The position numbers and the translations under genes were made by a program. Shown here piece after piece: positions 23,324 to 24,033 of a stretch of 24,033 nt of DNA; positions within the stretch are counted from its first letter, which is position 1, and each line of letters begins with the position of its first letter. Below the pieces are notes generated by a model. It made no database searches, was not told the origin of the DNA, and saw nothing but the letters and a program-made list of their open reading frames with translations. This DNA is from DATADD01 sp046262355 (GTDB taxonomy: Bacteria > Actinomycetota > CADDZG01 > WHSQ01): contig JBHEMX010000026.1 of assembly GCA_046262355.1 (NCBI GenBank), positions 1-24,033 of the forward strand, written 5' to 3'.

Positions 23324-23966
23324 CTAGGCCACGTCGCCGTAACCGGTCGTCGCTTCCCTGTACACGCTTGCGGCGAAGCGCCACGTCGCCAGACGCCCCG
23401 CGGCGCCGGCGAAGACGATCACGCTGAGGACCCCGAAAACGGCACCGTATAGCGGCTGCTCCCAACCCACGCGGAAGCGGGCCAGGATCGCGTCGACCAC
23501 GAAGTAAGCCGCGGAGAAGGCGCACGTCCCCCCCACCACGGCCCACGCGATCGGACCCCACACCCATGCGATCGCATAGCGCATCCTCAGCGGCGCGGGG
23601 CACGACTCCAGGGTCTCGACCGCGTCGTCGAAATGAGGTTCCTCCTCGAGCGGTCTCACGAGAGGCTCGCGGACGCGCGCTGCTAGCCAACGGAGCTCGG
23701 CGCGCCGCAAGGCCCCATACGCGAGGCACAGTCCGATGATAACCAGCAGCACCACCGACGGCCACCCGCTGTTGAAGGTCGAGGCCCCCGGCTTGTCCGA
23801 ACTGAGACGGCGCGAAGAGCCCGATCGCTCCCAGAAGCGCGAGCCCCGCCGCGAAGGAGGCACCGCCACAGCGCCGTCCGAAGTCAACGCGCGCGAGATC
23901 GCTCGGGCGCGTTGCGCGCGTGAGCTTCTTTGCGGTCGAGTAGGCGCGCCGCGCGGCCAGCACCAT
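23324..23966 (-). CDS. membrane protein with an apparent frameshift
   Basis: The C-terminal part (from about 23775 down to the stop at 23324) encodes helices such as WPSVVLLVIIGLCLAYG, IAWAVVGGTCAFSAAYFVV and YGAVFGVLSVIVFAGAAG. The matching N-terminal part lies in another minus-strand frame from the ATG at 23966 (or a GTG at 24005): VLAARRAYSTAKKLTRATRPSD, then the helix FAAGLALLGAIGLFAPS. Removing one base from the 5-nt C-run at 23785-23789 joins the two frames. Read without the join, the C-terminal frame opens at 23887 with a Ser/Arg-rich shadow-like leader. It is either a broken gene or a one-base sequence error. I do not recognise the family. Confidence 0.55.
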
Positions 23967-24033
23967 GGCGCGCGAAACGCTATCCGACCCTGCGACGTGC
24001 GTCACCGCCCCTCACCGCCCCTCACCCCCTCAC

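Noticed and set aside
22113..24005. A 630-residue minus-strand open frame
   Set aside because: Most of it is Arg/Ala/Pro-rich shadow of dgcN and the methyltransferase gene; only its first part (24005 to about 23790) looks coding and is treated as the N-terminus of the frameshifted membrane protein.

Overview
The window looks like one end of a contig from a high-GC actinobacterium. The 16S rRNA ends in the actinobacterial arrangement of anti-Shine-Dalgarno tail followed by TTTCTAAGGAG. Coding regions have strongly G/C-rich third codon positions, GTG and TTG starts are common, and several genes appear to be leaderless. The gene content agrees: an actinobacterial-style Tad locus, an Rv2578c-family radical SAM gene and a small CPGC/HWH zinc-ribbon protein. 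I cannot name a genus. The 16S reads as a deep-branching, possibly uncultivated actinobacterial class.

Layout. (1) 1-1640 holds a nearly complete 16S rRNA gene followed at once by a hairpin terminator. No tRNA, 23S or 5S follows in the remaining 22.4 kb, so the rRNA genes appear unlinked. (2) 1640-4100 holds a degenerate direct repeat, a zinc-ribbon protein (-), a two-TM LysM protein (-), an unknown acidic protein (+) and an excisionase-like HTH protein (-). (3) 4175-10499 is a tightly overlapped Tad/Flp pilus operon: cpaB, tadZ/cpaE, tadA, tadB, tadC, a pilin-like peptide with its own strong SD, tadE, a second TadE-like gene and a TadG-like gene. (4) 10504-13074 (-) encodes a membrane-GAF-GGDEF-EAL protein convergent with the pilus operon. 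(5) 13363-15463 holds an HU-like protein (TTG start), an extragenic palindrome, a polytopic membrane protein, an unknown 199-aa protein, a terminator and a probable 39-codon small gene. (6) 15577-18368 holds a class-III aminotransferase and a CoA-acylating (methyl)malonate-semialdehyde dehydrogenase, probably for beta-alanine or beta-aminoisobutyrate catabolism. (7) 18418-19435 holds an Rv2578c-family radical SAM gene behind what looks like a leaderless promoter overlapped by a perfect Gram-positive SOS (LexA) box. (8) 19491-22424 holds htpX (-) divergent from dgcA-dgcN (+), with the start codons only 16 bp apart and one shared AT-rich core serving as -10 for both directions. (9) 22586-24005 holds an O-methyltransferase (-) and a membrane protein (-) whose frame is broken at a 5-nt homopolymer.

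I did not find one clear new multi-gene system. The most interesting signals are the SOS-box/leaderless promoter in front of the radical SAM gene, the stand-alone 16S unit, the compressed bidirectional leaderless promoter, the unannotated 39-codon gene, and an atypical Flp-like pilin with a C-terminal Cys pair inside an otherwise translationally coupled operon.
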